NCBI GenBank assembly: GCA_026874595.1
Contig: JAPPUL010000051.1
Location: 35,495-99,494, forward strand
Reading direction: 5' to 3'
DNA: 64,000 nt
Source of the DNA: Sipunculus nudus
Lineage: Eukaryota > Annelida > Sipuncula > Golfingiida > Sipunculidae
Part shown: in pieces, positions 1 through 15,464 of the stretch
Position numbering within the stretch: position 1 is the stretch's first letter
How the letters are laid out: each line of letters starts with the position of its first letter
Made by a program: the position numbers and the translations under genes
The notes under the pieces: model-generated
What the model saw: only the letters and a program-made list of their open reading frames with translations
The model's database searches: none
Told to the model about the DNA's origin: nothing

Positions 1-889
1 TCTACAGATTACAGGATGTCGATCTGACTGTACAGACTTAAGGAAGTCGGTTCGTCTGTACAGACTACAGGATGTTGTATTGTCTCTACAGATTACAGGA
101 TGTCGTTTTCTCTGAACAGACTACAGGATGTCAGTTTGTCTCTACAGACTACAGGATGTCGTTTTGTCTATACATACTATAGGATGTCGTTTTGTCTGTA
201 CAGACTACAGGATGTCGGTTTTTCTGTACAGACTACAGGATGCCGGTTTGTCTGTACAGTCTACAGGATGCCGATTTGTCTATACAGACTACAGGATGCC
301 GGTTTGTCTGTACAGACTACAGGATGCCGGTTTGTCTGTACAGACTACAGGATGTCGGTTTGTCTGTACAGACTACAGGATGTCGGTTTTTCTGTACAGA
401 CTACAGGATGTCGGTTTTTCTGTACAGACTACAGGATGTCGGTTTGTCTGTACAGACTACAGGATGTCTTTTTGTCTGTACAGACTACAGGATGTGGGTT
501 TGTCTGTACAGACTACAGGATGTCGGTTTTTCTGTACAGACTACAGGATGTCAGTTTGTCTGTACAGACTACAGGATGTCTTTTTGTCTGTACAGACTAC
601 AGGATGTCAGTTTGTCTCTACAGACTACAGGATGTCGTTTTGTCTATACATACTATAGGATGTCGTTTTGTCTGTACAGACTACAGGATGTCGATTTGTC
701 TGTACAGACTACAGGATGCCGGTTTGTCTGTACAGACTACAGGATGCCGATTTGTCCGTACAGACTTCAGGATGTCGGTTTTTCTGTACAGACTACAGGA
801 TGTCGATTTGTCTGTACAGACTACAGGATGTCGGTTTGTCTGTACAGACTACAGGATGTCGGTTTGTCTCTACAGACTACAGGATGTCG

Positions 890-3800
890 GTTTGTCTGTA
901 CAGACTACAGGATGTCGGTCTGACTGTACAGACTTAAGGATGTCGGTTCGTCTGTACAGACTACAGGATGCTGTTTAGTCTCTACAGATTACAGGATGTC
1001 GATCTGACTGTACAGACTTAAGGAAATCGGTTCGTCTGTACAGACTACAGGATGTTGTATTGTCTCTACAGATTACAGGATGTCGTTTTCTCTGAACAGA
1101 CTACAGGATGTCAGTTTGTCTCTACAGACTACAGGATGTCGTTTTGTCTATACATACTATAGGATGTCGTTTTGTCTGTACAGACTACAGGATGTCGGTT
1201 TTTCTGTACAGACTACAGGATGCCGGTTTGTCTGTACAGTCTACAGGATGCCGATTTGTCTATACAGACTACAGGATGCCGGTTTGTCTGTACAGACTAC
1301 AGGATGCCGGTTTGTCTGTACAGACTACAGGATGTCGGTTTGTCTGTACAGACTACAGGATGTCGGTTTTTCTGTACAGACTACAGGATGTCGGTTTTTC
1401 TGTACAGACTACAGGATGTCGGTTTGTCTGTACAGACTACAGGATGTCGGTTTGTCTGTACAGACTACAGGATGTCTTTTTGTCTGTACAGACTACAGGA
1501 TGTCGGTGTTTCTGTACAGACTACAGAATGTCGGTTTGTCTGTACAGACTACAGGATGTCTTTTTGTCTGTACAGACTACAGGATGTCGGTTTTTCTGTA
1601 CAGACTACAGGATGTCGGTTTTTCTGTACAGACTACAGGATGTCGGTTTGTCTGTACAGACTACAGGATGTCTTTTTGTCTCTACAGACTACAGGATGTC
1701 GGTTTGTCTGTACAGACTACAGGATGTCGGTCTGACTGTACAGACTTAAGGATGTCGGTTCGTCTGTACAGACTACAGGATGCTGTTTAGTCTCTACAGA
1801 TTACAGGATGTCGATCTGACTGTACAGACTTAAGGAAGTCGGTTCGTCTGTACAGACTACAGGATGTTGTATTGTCTCTACAGATTACAGGATGTCGTTT
1901 TCTCTGAACAGACTACAGGATGTCAGTTTGTCTCTACAGACTACAGGATGTCGTTTTGTCTATACATACTATAGGATGTCGTTTTGTCTGTACAGACTAC
2001 AGGATGTCGGTTTTTCTGTACAGACTACAGGATGCCGGTTTGTCTGTACAGTCTACAGGATGCCGATTTGTCTATACAGACTACAGGATGCCGGTTTGTC
2101 TGTACAGACTACAGGATGCCGGTTTGTCTGTACAGACTACAGGATGTCGGTTTGTCTGTACAGACTACAGGATGTCGGTTTTTCTGTACAGACTACAGGA
2201 TGTCGGTTTTTCTGTACAGACTACAGGATGTCGGTTTGTCTGTACAGACTACAGGATGTCTTTTTGTCTGTACAGACTACAGGATGTGGGTTTGTCTGTA
2301 CAGACTACAGGATGTCTTTTTGTCTGTACAGACTACAGGATGTGGGTTTGTCTGTACAGACTACAGGATGTCGGTTTGTCTGTACAGACTACAGGATGTC
2401 GATTTGTCTGTACAGACTACAGGATGTCGGTTTGTCTATACAGACTACAGGATGTCGGTTTGTCTCTACAGACTACAGGATGTCGGTTTGTCTGTACAGA
2501 CTACAGGATGTCGGTCTGACTGTACAGACTTAAGGATGTCGGTTCGTCTGTACAGACTACAGGATGTCGATCTGAATGTACAGACTTAAGGAAGTTGGTT
2601 CGTCTGTACAGACTACAGGATGTTGTATAGTCTCTACAGATTACAGGATGTCGTTTTCTCTGAACAGACTACAGGATGTCGGTTTGTCTGTACAGACTAC
2701 AGGATGTCGATCTGACTGTACAGACTTAAGGAAGTCGGTTCGTCTGTACAGACTACAGGATGTTGTATAGTCTCTACAGATTACAGGATGTCGATCTGAC
2801 TGTACAGACTTAAGGAAGTCGGTTCGTCTGTACAGACTACAGGATGTTGTATAGTCTCTACAGATTACAGGATGTCGTTTTCTCTGAACAGACTACAGGA
2901 TGTCAGTTTGTCTCTACAGACTACAGGATGTCGTTTTGTCTATACATACTATAGGATGTCGTTTTGTCTGTACAGACTACAGGATGTCGGTTTTGCTGTA
3001 CAGACTACAGGATGTCGGTTTTTCTGTACAGTCTACAGGATGCCGATTTGTCTATACAGACTACAGGATGCCGGTTTGTCTGTACAGACTACAGGATGCC
3101 GGTTTGTCTGTACAGACTACAGGATGTCGGTTTGTCTGAACAGACTACAGAATGTCGGTTTTTCTGTACAGACTACAGGATGTCGGTTTTTCTGTACAGA
3201 CTACAGGATGTCGGTTTGTCTGTACAGACTACAGGATGTCTTTTTGTCTGTACAGACTACAGGATGTCTTTTTGTCTGTACAGACTACAGGATGTGGGTT
3301 TGTCTGTACAGACTACAGGATGTCGGTTTGTCTGTACAGACTACAGGATGTCGGTTTGTCTGTACAGACTACAGGATGTCAGTTTGTCTCTACAGACTAC
3401 AGGATGCCGGTTTGTCTGTACAGACTACAGGATGCCGGTTTGTCTGTACAGACTACAGGATGTCGGTTTGTCTGTACAGACTACAGGATGTCGTTTTGTC
3501 TGTACAGACTACAGGATGCCGGTTTGTCTGTACAGACTACAGGATGCCTATTTGTCTATACAGACTACAGGATGCCGGTTTGTCTGTACAGACTACAGGA
3601 TGCCAGTTTGTCTGTACAGACTACAGGATGTCGGTTTGTCTGTACAGACTACAGGATGTCGGTTTTTCTGTACAGACTACAGGATGTCGGTTTTTCTGTA
3701 CAGACTTCAGGATGTCGGTTTGTCTGTACAGACTACTGGATGTCTTTTTGTCTGTACAGACTACAGGATGTGGGTTTGTCTGTACAGACTACAGGATGTC

Positions 3801-6800
3801 GGTTTGTCTGTACAGACTACAGGATGTCGGTTTGTCTGTACAGACTACAGGATGTCGATTTGTCTGTACAGACTACAGGATGTCGGTTTGTCTGTACAGA
3901 CTACAGGATGTCGGTTTGTCTCTACAGACTACAGGATGTCGGTTTGTCTGTACAGACTACAGGATGTCGGTCTGACTGTACAGACTTAAGGATGTCGGTT
4001 CGTCTGTACAGACTACAGGATGCTGTTTAGTCTCTACAGATTACAGGATGTCGATCTGACTGTACAGACTTAAGGAAGTCGGTTCGTCTGTACAGACTAC
4101 AGGATGTTGTATTGTCTCTACAGATTACAGGATGTCGTTTTCTCTGAACAGACTACAGGATGTCAGTTTGTCTCTACAGACTACAGGATGTCGTTTTGTC
4201 TATACATACTATAGGATGTCGTTTTGTCTGTACAGACTACAGGATGTCGGTTTTTCTGTACAGACTACAGGATGCCGGTTTGTCTGTACAGTCTACAGGA
4301 TGCCGATTTGTCTATACAGACTACAGGATGCCGGTTTGTCTGTACAGACTACAGGATGCCGGTTTGTCTGTACAGACTACAGGATGTCGGTTTGTCTGTA
4401 CAGACTACAGGATGTCGGTTTTTCTGTACAGACTACAGGATGTCGGTTTTTCTGTACAGACTACAGGATGTCGGTTTGTCTGTACAGACTACAGGATGTC
4501 TTTTTGTCTGTACAGACTACAGGATGTGGGTTTGTCTGTACAGACTACAGGATGTCGGTCTGACTGTACAGACTTAAGGATGTCGGTTCGTCTGTACAGA
4601 CTACAGGATGCTGTTTAGTCTCTACAGATTACAGGATGTCGATCTGACTGTACAGACTTAAGGAAATCGGTTCGTCTGTACAGACTACAGGATGTTGTAT
4701 TGTCTCTACAGATTACAGGATGTCGTTTTCTCTGAACAGACTACAGGATGTCAGTTTGTCTCTACAGACTACAGGATGTCGTTTTGTCTATACATACTAT
4801 AGGATGTCGTTTTGTCTGTACAGACTACAGGATGTCGGTTTTTCTGTACAGACTACAGGATGCCGGTTTGTCTGTACAGTCTACAGGATGCCGATTTGTC
4901 TATACAGACTACAGGATGCCGGTTTGTCTGTACAGACTACAGGATGCCGGTTTGTCTGTACAGACTACAGGATGTCGGTTTGTCTGTACAGACTACAGGA
5001 TGTCGGTTTTTCTGTACAGACTACAGGATGTCGGTTTTTCTGTACAGACTACAGGATGTCGGTTTGTCTGTACAGACTACAGGATGTCGGTTTGTCTGTA
5101 CAGACTACAGGATGTCTTTTTGTCTGTACAGACTACAGGATGTCGGTGTTTCTGTACAGACTACAGAATGTCGGTTTGTCTGTACAGACTACAGGATGTC
5201 TTTTTGTCTGTACAGACTACAGGATGTCGGTTTTTCTGTACAGACTACAGGATGTCGGTTTTTCTGTACAGACTACAGGATGTCGGTTTGTCTGTACAGA
5301 CTACAGGATGTCTTTTTGTCTCTACAGACTACAGGATGTCGGTTTGTCTGTACAGACTACAGGATGTCGGTCTGACTGTACAGACTTAAGGATGTCGGTT
5401 CGTCTGTACAGACTACAGGATGCTGTTTAGTCTCTACAGATTACAGGATGTCGATCTGACTGTACAGACTTAAGGAAGTCGGTTCGTCTGTACAGACTAC
5501 AGGATGTTGTATTGTCTCTACAGATTACAGGATGTCGTTTTCTCTGAACAGACTACAGGATGTCAGTTTGTCTCTACAGACTACAGGATGTCGTTTTGTC
5601 TATACATACTATAGGATGTCGTTTTGTCTGTACAGACTACAGGATGTCGGTTTTTCTGTACAGACTACAGGATGCCGGTTTGTCTGTACAGTCTACAGGA
5701 TGCCGATTTGTCTATACAGACTACAGGATGCCGGTTTGTCTGTACAGACTACAGGATGCCGGTTTGTCTGTACAGACTACAGGATGTCGGTTTGTCTGTA
5801 CAGACTACAGGATGTCGGTTTTTCTGTACAGACTACAGGATGTCGGTTTTTCTGTACAGACTACAGGATGTCGGTTTGTCTGTACAGACTACAGGATGTC
5901 TTTTTGTCTGTACAGACTACAGGATGTGGGTTTGTCTGTACAGACTACAGGATGTCTTTTTGTCTGTACAGACTACAGGATGTGGGTTTGTCTGTACAGA
6001 CTACAGGATGTCGGTTTGTCTGTACAGACTACAGGATGTCGATTTGTCTGTACAGACTACAGGATGTCGGTTTGTCTATACAGACTACAGGATGTCGGTT
6101 TGTCTCTACAGACTACAGGATGTCGGTTTGTCTGTACAGACTACAGGATGTCGGTCTGACTGTACAGACTTAAGGATGTCGGTTCGTCTGTACAGACTAC
6201 AGGATGTCGATCTGAATGTACAGACTTAAGGAAGTTGGTTCGTCTGTACAGACTACAGGATGTTGTATAGTCTCTACAGATTACAGGATGTCGTTTTCTC
6301 TGAACAGACTACAGGATGTCGGTTTGTCTGTACAGACTACAGGATGTCGATCTGACTGTACAGACTTAAGGAAGTCGGTTCGTCTGTACAGACTACAGGA
6401 TGTTGTATAGTCTCTACAGATTACAGGATGTCGATCTGACTGTACAGACTTAAGGAAGTCGGTTCGTCTGTACAGACTACAGGATGTTGTATAGTCTCTA
6501 CAGATTACAGGATGTCGTTTTCTCTGAACAGACTACAGGATGTCAGTTTGTCTCTACAGACTACAGGATGTCGTTTTGTCTATACATACTATAGGATGTC
6601 GTTTTGTCTGTACAGACTACAGGATGTCGGTTTTGCTGTACAGACTACAGGATGTCGGTTTTTCTGTACAGTCTACAGGATGCCGATTTGTCTATACAGA
6701 CTACAGGATGCCGGTTTGTCTGTACAGACTACAGGATGCCGGTTTGTCTGTACAGACTACAGGATGTCGGTTTGTCTGAACAGACTACAGAATGTCGGTT

Positions 6801-7450
6801 TTTCTGTACAGACTACAGGATGTCGGTTTTTCTGTACAGACTACAGGATGTCGGTTTGTCTGTACAGACTACAGGATGTCTTTTTGTCTGTACAGACTAC
6901 AGGATGTCTTTTTGTCTGTACAGACTACAGGATGTGGGTTTGTCTGTACAGACTACAGGATGTCGGTTTGTCTGTACAGACTACAGGATGTCGGTTTGTC
7001 TGTACAGACTACAGGATGTCAGTTTGTCTCTACAGACTACAGGATGCCGGTTTGTCTGTACAGACTACAGGATGCCGGTTTGTCTGTACAGACTACAGGA
7101 TGTCGGTTTGTCTGTACAGACTACAGGATGTCGTTTTGTCTGTACAGACTACAGGATGCCGGTTTGTCTGTACAGACTACAGGATGCCTATTTGTCTATA
7201 CAGACTACAGGATGCCGGTTTGTCTGTACAGACTACAGGATGCCAGTTTGTCTGTACAGACTACAGGATGTCGGTTTGTCTGTACAGACTACAGGATGTC
7301 GGTTTTTCTGTACAGACTACAGGATGTCGGTTTTTCTGTACAGACTTCAGGATGTCGGTTTGTCTGTACAGACTACTGGATGTCTTTTTGTCTGTACAGA
7401 CTACAGGATGTGGGTTTGTCTGTACAGACTACAGGATGTCGGTTTGTCTG
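890..7450 (+). repeat. 3,640-bp (130-unit) tandem duplication inside superblock A
   Basis: About 2.9 kb from near 890 to near 3812 recurs at 4530-7452 with an offset of exactly 3,640 bp (130 x 28). Shared rare variants confirm descent from one copy: AGGAAATCGG at 1020 and 4660, TTTTGCTGTAC at about 2992 and 6632, and CTACTGGATG at about 3733 and 7373. The copies part company near 3812/7452, where the first keeps one extra unit. Superblocks B and C have only one version of this section. Confidence 0.85.
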
Positions 7451-7660
7451 TACAGACTACAGGATGTCGATTTGTCTGTACAGACTACAGGATGTCGGTT
7501 TGTCTGTACAGACTACAGGATGTCAGTTTTCTCTGTACAGACTACAGGATGTCGGTTTGTCTGTACAGACTACAGGATGTCAGGTTGTCTGTACAGACTA
7601 CAGGATGTCGGTCTGTCTGTACAGACTTAAGAAAGTCGGTTCGTCAGCACAGACTACAGG

Positions 7661-8230
7661 ATGCTGTTTAGTCTCTACAGACTACAGGATGTCTGTTTGT
7701 CTGTACAGACTACAGGATGTCAGTTTGTCTGTACAGACCACAGGAAGTCGGTTTGTCTGTACAGACTACAGGATGTCAGTTTGTCTGAACAGACTTCAGC
7801 ATGTTGTTTTGTCTGTAAAGACTATAGGATGTCGGTTTGTCTGTACAGACTCCAGGATGTCAGCTTGTCTGTACAGACCACAGGAAGTCGGTTTTTCTGT
7901 ACAGACTACAGGATGTCAGTTTGTCTGTACAGACTTCAGGATGTCGTTTTGTCTGTACAGACTAGAGGATGTCGGTTTGGGTGTGCAGACTACAGGATGT
8001 CGGTGTGTCTATACAGACTGCAGAATGTCGGTTTACCTGTACAGACTACAGGATGTAAGTTTTTGTGTGCAGACTACAGGATGTCAGTTTCTCTGTGCAG
8101 ACTACAGGATGTCGGTGTGTCTATACAGACTAAATGATGTCGGTGTGTCTGCACTCACTACAGGATGTCGGTTTGTCTGTACAGACTACAGGATGTCGGT
8201 TTGTCTGTACAGACTACAGGATGCCAGTTT
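7661..8230 (+). repeat. Diverged subfamily of the 28-bp unit
   Basis: Units here keep the 28-bp register but carry many private changes, such as GTGTGCAGAC, CTGCAGAATG, GTAAAGACTATAGG and GACTAAATGATG. The same ordered set recurs at about 21875-22440, 32391-32940, 33470-33950 and 40494-41003, with a related stretch at 14690-14960. Its higher internal divergence suggests an older section of the array that has been carried along as a block and not homogenised with its neighbours. Confidence 0.8.
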
Positions 8231-11200
8231 GTCTGTACAGACTACAGGATGTCGATCTGACTGTACAGACTTAAGGAAGTCGGTTCGTCTGTACAGACTA
8301 CAGGATGTTGTATAGTCTCTACAGATTACAGGATGTCGTTTTCTCTGAACAGACTACAGGATGTCAGTTTGTCTCTACAGACTACAGGATGTCGTTTTGT
8401 CTATACATACTATAGGATGTCGTTTTGTCTGTACAGACTACAGGATGTCGGTTTTTCTGTACAGACTTCAGGATGCCGGTTTGTCTGTACAGACAACAGG
8501 ATGCCGGTTTGTCTGTACAGACTACAGGATGTCGGTCTGACTGTACAGACTTAAGGAAGTCGGTTCGTCTGTACAGACTACAGGATGTTGTACAGTCTCT
8601 ACAGATTACAGGATGTCGATCTGACTGTACAGACTTAAGGAAGTCGGTTCGTCTGTACAGACTACAGGATGTTGTATTGTCTCTACAGATTACAGGATGT
8701 CGGTCTGACTGTACAGACTTAAGGAAGTCGGTTCGTCTGTACAGACTACAGGATGTTGTATAGTCTCTACAGATTACAGGATGTCGATCTGACTGTACAG
8801 ACTTAAGGAAGTCGGTTCGTCTGTACAGACTACAGGATGCTGTTTAGTCTCTACAGATTACAGGATGTCGATCTGACTGTACAGACTTAAGGAAGTCGGT
8901 TCGTCTGTACAGACAACGGGATGTTGTATAGTCTCTACAGATTACAGGATGTCGTTTTCTCTGAACAGACTACAGGATGTCAGTTTGTCTCTACAGACTA
9001 CAGGATGTCGTTTTGTCCATACATACTATAGGATGTCGTTTTGTCTGTACAGACTACAGGATGTCGGTTTTTCTGTACAGACTACAGGATGCCGGTTTGT
9101 CTGTACAGACTACAGGATGTCGGTTTGTCTGTACAGACTACAGGATGTCGGTTTTTCTGTACAGACTACAGGATGTCGGTTTTTCTGTACAGCCTACAGG
9201 ATGTCGGTTTGTCTGTACAGACTACAGGATGTCTTTTTGTCTGTACAGACTACAGGATGTGGGTTTGTCTGTACAGACTACAGGATGTCGGTTTGTCTGT
9301 ACAGACTACAGGATGTCGATTTGTCTGTACAGACTACAGGATGTCGGTTTGTCTGTACAGACTACAGGATGTCGGTTTGTCTGTTCAGACTACAGGATGT
9401 CGGTTTTTCTGTACAGACTACAGGATGTCGGTTTGTCTGTACAGACTACAGGATGTCGGTTTGTCTCTACAGACTACAGGATGTCGGTTTGTCTGTACAG
9501 ACTACAGGATGTCGGTTTGTCTCTACAGACTACAGGATGTCGGTTTGTCTGTACAGACTACAGGATGTCGGTCTGACTGTACAGACCTAAGGATGTCGGT
9601 TCGTCTGTACAGACTACAGGATGCTGTTTAGTATCTACAGATTACAGGATGTCGATCTGACTGTACAGACTTAAGGAAGTCGGTTCGTCTGTACAGACTA
9701 CAGGATGTTGTATTGTCTCTACAGATTACAGGATGTCGTTTTCTCTGAACAGACTACAGGATGTCAGTTTGTCTCTACAGACTACAGGATGTCGTTTTGT
9801 CTATACATACTATAGGATGTCGTTTTGTCTGTACAGACTACAGGATGTCGGTTTTTCTGTACAGACTACAGGATGCCGGTTTGTCTGTACAGTCTACAGG
9901 ATGCCGATTTGTCTATACAGACTACAGGATGCCGGTTTGTCTGTACAGACTACAGGATGCCGGTTTGTCTGTACAGACTAGAGGATGCCGGTTTGTCTGT
10001 ACAGACTACAGGATGTCGGTTTTTCTGTACAGACTACAGGATGTCGGTTTTTCTGTACAGACTACAGGATGTCGGTTTGTCTGTACAGACTACAGGATGT
10101 CTTTTTGTCTGTACAGACTACAGGATGTGGGTTTGTCTGTACAGACTACAGGATGTCGGTTTTTCTGTACAGACTACAGGATGTCGGTTTGTCTGTACAG
10201 ACTACAGGATGTCTTTTTGTCTGTACAGACTACAGGATGTCGGTTTTTCTGTACAGACTACAGGATGTCGGTTTGTCTGTACAGACTACAGGATGTCTTT
10301 TTGTCTCTACAGACTACAGGATGTCGGTTTGTCTGTACAGACTACAGGATGTCGGTCTGACTGTACAGACTTAAGGATGTCGGTTTGTCTGTACAGACTA
10401 CAGGATGCTGTTTAGTCTCTACAGATTACAAGATGTCGATCTGACTGTACAGACTTAAGGAAGTCGGTTCGTCTGTACAGACTACAGGATGTTGTATTGT
10501 CTCTACAGATTACAGGATGTCGTTTTCTCTGAACAGACTACAGGATGTCAGTTTGTCTCTACAGACTACAGGATGTCGTTTTGTCTATACATACTATAGG
10601 ATGTCGTTTTGTCTGTACAGACTACAGGATGTCGGTTTTTCTGTACAGACTACAGGATGCCGGTTTGTCTGTACAGTCTACAGGATGCCGATTTGTCTAT
10701 ACAGACTACAGGATGCCGGTTTGTCTGTACAGACTACAGGATGCCGGTTTGTCTGTACAGACTACAGGATATCGATTTGTCTGTACAGACTACAGGATGT
10801 CGGTTTGTCTGTACAGACTACAGGAAGTCGGTTTGTCTCTACAGACTACAGGATGTCGGTTTGTCTGTACAGACTACAGGATGTCGGTCTGACTGTACAG
10901 ACTTAAGGATGTCGGTTCGTCTGTACAGACTACAGGATGTCGATCTGAATGTACAGACTTAAGGAAGTTGGTTCGTCTGTACAGACTACAGGATGTTGTA
11001 TAGTCTCTACAGATTACAGGATGTCGTTTTCTCTGAACAGACTACAGGATGTCGGTTTGTCTGTACAGACTACAGGATGTCGATCTGACTGTACAGACTT
11101 AAGGAAGTCGGTTCGTCTGTACAGACTACAGGATGTTGTATAGTCTCTACAGATTACAGGATGTCGATCTGACTGTACAGACTTAAGGAAGTCGGTTCGT

Positions 11201-12447
11201 CTGTACAGACTACAGGATGTTGTATTGTCTCTACAGTTTACAGGATGCCGGTTTGTCTGTACAGACTACAGGATGCCGGTTTGTCTGTACAGTCTACAGG
11301 ATGTCGGTTTGTCTGTACAGACTACAGGATGCCGGTTTGTCTGTACAGACTACAGGATGTCGGTTTGTCTGTACAGACTACAGGATATCGGTTTGTCTGT
11401 TCAGACTACAGGATGTCGGTTTTTCTGTACAGACTACAGGATGTCGGTTTTTCTGTACAGACTACAGGATGTCGGTGTGTCTGTACAGACTACAGGATGT
11501 CTTTTTGTCTGTACAGACTACAGGATGTGGGTTTATCTGTACAGACTACAGGATGTCGGTTTGTCTGTACGATCACAGGATGTCGATTTGTCTGTACAGA
11601 CTACAGGATGTCGATTTGTCTGTACAGACTACAGGATGTCGGTTTGTCTGTACAGACTACAGGATGTCGGTTTGTCTGTACAGACTACAGGATGTCGGTC
11701 TGACTGTACAGACTTAAGGATGTCGGTTCGTCTGTACAGACTACAGGATGCTGTTTAGTCTCTACAGATTATAGGATGTCGATCTGAATGTACAGACTTA
11801 AGGAAGTTGGTTCTTCTGTACAGACTACAGGATGTTGTATAGTCTCTACAGATTACAGGATGTCGTTTTCTCTGAACAGACTACAGGATGTCAGTTTGTC
11901 TGTACAGACTACAGGATGTCGATCTGACTGTACAGACTTAAGGAAGTCGGTTCGTCTGTACAGACTACAGGATGCTGTTTAGTCTCTACAGATTACAGGA
12001 TGTCGGTCTGACTGTACAGACTTAAGGAAGTCGGTTCGTCTGTACAAACTACAGGATGTTTTATAGTCTCTACAGATTACAGGATGTCGATCTGACTGTA
12101 CAGACTTAAGGAAGTCGGTTCGTCTGTACAGACTACAGGATGTTGTATAGTCTCTACAGATTACAGGATGTCGTTTTCTCTGAACAGACTACAGGATGTC
12201 AGTTTGTCTGTACAGACTACAGGATGCCAGTTTGTCTGTACAGATTACAGGATGTCGATCTGACTGTACAGACTTAAGGAAGTCGGTTCGTCTGTACAGA
12301 CTACAGGATGTTGTATTGTCTCTACAGATTACAGGATGTCGATCTCATTGTACAGACTTAAGGAAGTCGGTTCGTCTGTACAGACTGCAGGATGCTGTTT
12401 AGTCTCTACAGATTACAGGATGTCGTTTTCTCTGAACAGACTACAGG

Positions 12448-14310
12448 ATGTCAGTTTGTCTCTACAGACTACAGGATGTCGTTTTGTCTATACATACTAT
12501 AGGATGTCGTTTTGTCTGTACAGACTACAGGATATCGGTTTGTCTGTACAGACTACAGGATGCCGGTTTGTCTGTACAGACTACAGGATGTCGTTTTGTC
12601 TATACATACTATAGGATGTCGTTTTGTCTGTACAGACTACAGGATGTCGGTTTGTCTGTACAGACTACAGGATGTCGTTTTGTCTATACATACTATAGGA
12701 TGTCGTTTTGTCTGTACAGACTACAGGATGTCGGTTTGTCTGTACAGACTACAGGATGTCGGTTTGTCTGTACAGACTACAGGATGTCGGTCTGACTGTA
12801 CAGACTGAAGGATGTCGGTTCGTCTGTACAGACTACAGGATGTTGTATAGTCTCTACAGATTACAGGATGTCGATCTGACTGTACAGACTTAAGTAAGTC
12901 GGTTCGTCTGTACAGACTACAGGATGTTGTGTAGTCTCTACAGATTACAGGATGTCGATCTGATTGTACAGACTTAAGGAAGTCGGTTCGTCTGTACAGA
13001 CTACAGGATGCTGTTTAGTCTCTACAGATTACAGGATGTCGTTTTCTCTGAACAGACTACAGGATGTCAGTTTGTCTCTACAGACTACAGGATGTCGTTT
13101 TGTCTATACATACTATAGGATGTCGTTTTGTCTGTACAGACTACAGGATATCGGTTTGTCTGTACAGACTACAGGATGCCGGTTTGTCTGTACAGACTAC
13201 AGGATGTCGTTTTGTCTATACATACTATAGGATGTCGTTTTGTCTGTACAGACTACAGGATGTCGGTTTGTCTGTACAGACTACAGGATGTCGTTTTGTC
13301 TATACATACTATAGGATGTCGTTTTGTCTGTACAGACTACAGGATGTCGGTTTGTCTGTACAGACTACAGGATGTCGGTTTGTCTGTACAGACTACAGGA
13401 TGCCGGTTTGTCTGTACAGACTACAGGATGTCGTTTTGTCTATACATACTATAGGATGTCGTTTTGTCTGTACAGACTACAGGATATCAGTTTGTCTGTA
13501 CAGACTACAGGATGCCGGTTTGTCTGTACAGACTACAGGATGTCGTTTTGTCTATACATACTATAGGATGTCGTTTTGTCTGTACAGACTACAGGATGTC
13601 GGTTTGTCTGTACAGACTACAGGATGTCGGTCTGACTGTACAGACTGAAGGATGTCGGTTCGTCTGTACAGACTACAGGATGTTGTATAGTCTCTACAGA
13701 TTACAGGATGTCGATCTGACTGTACAGACTTAAGTAAATCGGTTCGTCTGTACAGACTACAGGATGTTGTATAGTCTCTACAGATTACAGGATGTCGATC
13801 TGATTGTACAGACTTAAGGAAGTCGGTTCGTCTGTACAGACTACAGGATGCTGTTTAGTCTCTACAGATTACAGGATGTCGTTTTCTCTGAACAGACTAC
13901 AGGATGTCAGTTTGTCTCTACAGACTACAGGATGTCGTTTTGTCTATACATACTATAGGATGTCGTTTTGTCTGTACAGACTACAGGATATCGGTTTGTC
14001 TGTACAGACTACAGGATGCCGGTTTGTCTGTACAGACTACAGGATGTCGTTTTGTCTATACATACTATAGGATGTCGTTTTGTCTGTACAGACTACAGGA
14101 TGTCGGTTTGTCTGTACAGACTACAGGATGTCGTTTTGTCTATACATACTATAGGATGTCGTTTTGTCTGTACAGACTACAGGATGTCGTTTTGTCTATA
14201 CATACTATAGGATGTCGTTTTGTCTGTACAGACTACAGGATGTCGGTTTGTCTGTACAGACTACAGGATGTCGTTTTGTCTATACATACTATAGGATGTC
14301 GTTTTGTCTG
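12448..14310 (+). repeat. Sub-array enriched in the CTATACATACTATAGG unit variant
   Basis: A unit variant with CTATACATACTATAGG, in which the core palindrome is lost and a TAG stop is gained, normally appears once per marker cassette. Here it recurs roughly every 85-145 bp, at least ten times. Corresponding expansions are at about 15960-16870, 26700-28210 and 37720-37950. This is a local amplification of a 3-5-unit sub-block, a level between the single unit and the cassette-defined block. Confidence 0.75.
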
Positions 14311-15464
14311 TACAGACTACAGGATGTGGGTTTGTCTGTACAGACTACAGGATGTCGGTTTGTCTGTACAGACTACAGGATGTCGATTTGTCTGTACAGA
14401 CTACAGGATGTCGGTTTGTCTGTACAGACTACAGGATGTCGGTTTGTCTCTACAGACTACAGGATGTCGGTTTGTCTGTACAGACTACAGGATGTCGGTC
14501 TGACTGTACAGACTTAAGGATGTCGGTTCGTCTGTACAGACTACAGGATGCTGTTTAGTCTCTACAGATTACAGGATGTCGATCTGACTGTACAGACTTA
14601 AGGAAGTCGGTTCGTCTGTACAGACTACAGGATGTTGTATTGTCTCTACAGATTACAGGATGTCGTTTTCTCTGAACAGACTACAGGATGTCGGTGTGTC
14701 TGCACACCTTACAGGATGTCGGTGTGCCTGTACAGATAAAGGATGTCCGTTTGTCTGTGCAGACTACAGGATGTCGGTGTGTCTATACAGACTACAGGAT
14801 GTCAGTTTGTCTGTACAGACTACAGGATGTCGGTTTGTCTGTACAGACCTCAGGATGTCGGTGTGTCTCTAGAGACTACAGGATGTCGGTTTGGGTGTGC
14901 AGACTACAGGATGTCAGTTTGTCTGTACAGACTACAGAATGTCGTTTTGTCTATACAGACTACAGGATGTCGGTTTGTCTCTACAAACTACAGGATGTCG
15001 GTTTGTCTGTACAGACTACAGGATGTCGGTTTGTCTGTACAGACTACAGGATGCCAGTTTGTCTGTACAGACTACAGGATGTCGATCTGACTGTACAGAC
15101 TTAAGGAAGTCGGTTCGTCTGTACAGACTACAGGATGTTGTATAGTCTCTACAGATTACAGGATGTCGTTTTCTCTGAACAGACTACAGGATGTCAGTTT
15201 GTCTCTACAGACTACAGGATGTCGTTTTGTCTATACATACTATAGGATGTCGTTTTGTCTGTACAGACTACAGGATGTCGGTTTTTCTGTACAGACTACA
15301 GGATGCCGGTTTGTCTGTACAGACTACAGGATGCCGGTTTGTCTGTACAGTCTACAGGATGTCGGTTTGTCTGTACAGACTACAGGATGCCGGTTTGTCT
15401 GTACAGACTACAGGATGTCGGTTTGTCTGTACAGACTACAGGATATCGGTTTGTCTGTTCAGAC

